From Patescibacteria group bacterium (GTDB lineage: Bacteria; Patescibacteriota; UBA1384; XYA2-FULL-43-10; 1-14-0-10-43-13), in assembly GCA_022705465.1 (NCBI GenBank), contig JAKJEK010000012.1:1-12734 (forward strand): a stretch of 12,734 nucleotides of DNA, written 5' to 3'. Of the stretch, positions 11,867 to 12,734 are shown in pieces. The position numbers were made by a program, and so were the translations under genes. The notes under the pieces were generated by a model. It made no database searches. It had not been told where the DNA came from and saw only the letters and a program-made list of their open reading frames with translations. The first letter of the stretch is position 1, and each line of letters begins with the position of its first letter.

Positions 11867-12700
11867 ATGGCATCGCCATTGCTGACACGCAAGCGCGGTC
11901 TGAGCCGTGATGAGTGGCATCTTCTTATCGAAGAGCAGATCAGGCGAATCGAGCCTTTGCTGGGGCGACTTACCTTTCCTACCCTTGGCGGACTTCGATG
12001 TCTGAAAAAACCATCGGATCCAGGTTGGGATGTCGCTCTTGAATCCGGCGACCCTATCGTTCGGTGCGAATTTCCCTACGAGGGTGGCTTGTTATCCCTC
12101 GAGGGGATCTTCGGTTGCACCCGGCCGGATAACAGTCCTGCAGGAATGCAATCAGGCACATTGCCAGTCTGGGGTTTTTCGGCGAAAACCGGCTGGATCG
12201 CAGCCGAAGCAACGATCAATATGATTGAGAGCGAACTTGGGCTTGGCAGGTGCGGCTGTCTCGTTGAGGCCTGCACGCACCTTGTCGTCCAGCAGTCCAC
12301 AATCAAAGAGATCATCGCCGTCCATCACCCCTGGGGCGTGCTCGTTGCCATCCAAAAGGCCTTGCAGAGCGCCAGGTATGCCCTTGAGCGAAGGCTTGAC
12401 GAGGCAAATAGTGTCCTAAGTCAGGTCTCCGAGGATGTCGGGTTGGCGCACGATCTGGTTTGGTCGGAAGATGAGTATTTCTCGATCGGCCTCAAGCTCT
12501 CCCGGGAACACATCAGGCCGCACCGAACCATGGATATACTCGGCCACGACGATGCAACGAACCGCTTGCTGATCCGCGTGTACTTCCGGAAGGGCGAGCA
12601 GGTCTGCGACCAGTGCGGCACTGTCAGCCAAGCCTCACCATTACCGGCCTGTGCGGCTTGCGGCAAGCTAGAAGTGCCGCAAAGCGGTGTTGTGGTCTGA
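11867..12700 (+). CDS. Hypothetical protein with C-terminal zinc-ribbon-like motif, GC-rich gene
   Basis: The 277 residues match no family I recognise. The C-terminus has CDQCGTVSQASPLPACAACG: Cys247, Cys250, Cys262 and Cys265 in the CxxC-x11-CxxC spacing of a zinc ribbon, which often binds nucleic acid or stabilises a fold. More cysteines cluster earlier (Cys67, Cys84, GRCGCLVEAC at 127-136), so an additional metal site is possible. Residues 156-190 look helical (WGVLVAIQKALQSARYALERRL). There is no signal peptide or membrane segment. The ATG has AAGGAGA 7-8 bases upstream. TTGACA at 11790-11795 may be a -35 box, but no good -10 follows it. It ends at a TGA with a strong terminator behind it and is divergent from the 11204-11710 gene. 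Confidence 0.72.
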   Translation: MASPLLTRKRGLSRDEWHLLIEEQIRRIEPLLGRLTFPTLGGLRCLKKPSDPGWDVALESGDPIVRCEFPYEGGLLSLEGIFGCTRPDNSPAGMQSGTLPVWGFSAKTGWIAAEATINMIESELGLGRCGCLVEACTHLVVQQSTIKEIIAVHHPWGVLVAIQKALQSARYALERRLDEANSVLSQVSEDVGLAHDLVWSEDEYFSIGLKLSREHIRPHRTMDILGHDDATNRLLIRVYFRKGEQVCDQCGTVSQASPLPACAACGKLEVPQSGVVV

Positions 12701-12706
12701 TACCAT

Positions 12707-12733
12707 AAACCGGGGTTCTTGACCCCGGTTTTT
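12707..12733 (+). terminator. Terminator of the zinc-ribbon gene
   Basis: AAACCGGGGT (12707-12716) pairs perfectly with ACCCCGGTTT (12722-12731) around a 5-base loop, and the T run reaches 12733. It lies 6 bases after the TGA. Confidence 0.88.
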
Positions 12734-12734
12734 A

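Overview
The window looks like bacterial chromosome. It uses the standard genetic code (TAA, TAG and TGA all serve as stops), has strong AGGAGG-type ribosome sites, and holds many short, separately terminated genes on both strands. No tRNA, rRNA, CRISPR array, insertion sequence or phage structural gene was seen. The mix (D-Ala-D-Ala ligase, a small exported cupredoxin, a CYTH/uridine-kinase fusion, a membrane-anchored PsbP-like protein, a PI3K/HipA-like kinase and many small orphan exported proteins) recalls candidate-phyla (Patescibacteria) genomes. That placement is inference from gene style, not from any marker gene.

Layout. At 1-115 (-) is the start of an ABC-transporter ATPase that runs off the left edge. 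At 157-690 (-) is an exported His/Tyr-rich protein with a BsuPI-like domain and a questionable start. At 1022-1630 (-) is a membrane-anchored leucine-zipper protein with a PsbP-like domain. At 1913-2134 (+) is a small ORF with a strong ribosome site and an intrinsic terminator inside its reading frame. At 2247-3875 (-) is a glycogen-debranching-like glycosidase. After a roughly 490-base gap that ends near a perfect terminator, 4366-6111 (+) encodes a triple fusion: CYTH, uridine kinase, CYTH. At 6370-7437 (+) is an exported cupredoxin with a long Tyr/Asp/His/Lys tail, and at 7561-8649 (+) is D-alanine-D-alanine ligase. At 8666-9556 (-) is a PI3K/HipA-like kinase. At 9653-9973 (-) is a small ankyrin protein whose consensus promoter is covered by a perfect palindrome. 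At 10360-11103 (+) is a second exported BsuPI-like protein. The right end carries a divergent pair of unrecognised, visibly more GC-rich genes: 11204-11710 (-) and 11867-12700 (+, with a C-terminal zinc-ribbon-like motif).

How the genes relate. Few genes appear to be co-transcribed; most have their own terminator or promoter. The common theme is the cell envelope: peptidoglycan precursor synthesis (Ddl), a transporter ATPase, a membrane-anchored protein and three exported proteins, two of which share one domain. Two promoters (the ABC gene and ddl) put an extended -10 box only 6-7 bases before the start codon, which predicts leaderless mRNAs. The most unusual items are the CYTH-UK-CYTH fusion, the Tyr/His/Asp-rich cupredoxin tail, the operator over the ankyrin promoter, and the small ORF interrupted by its own terminator.
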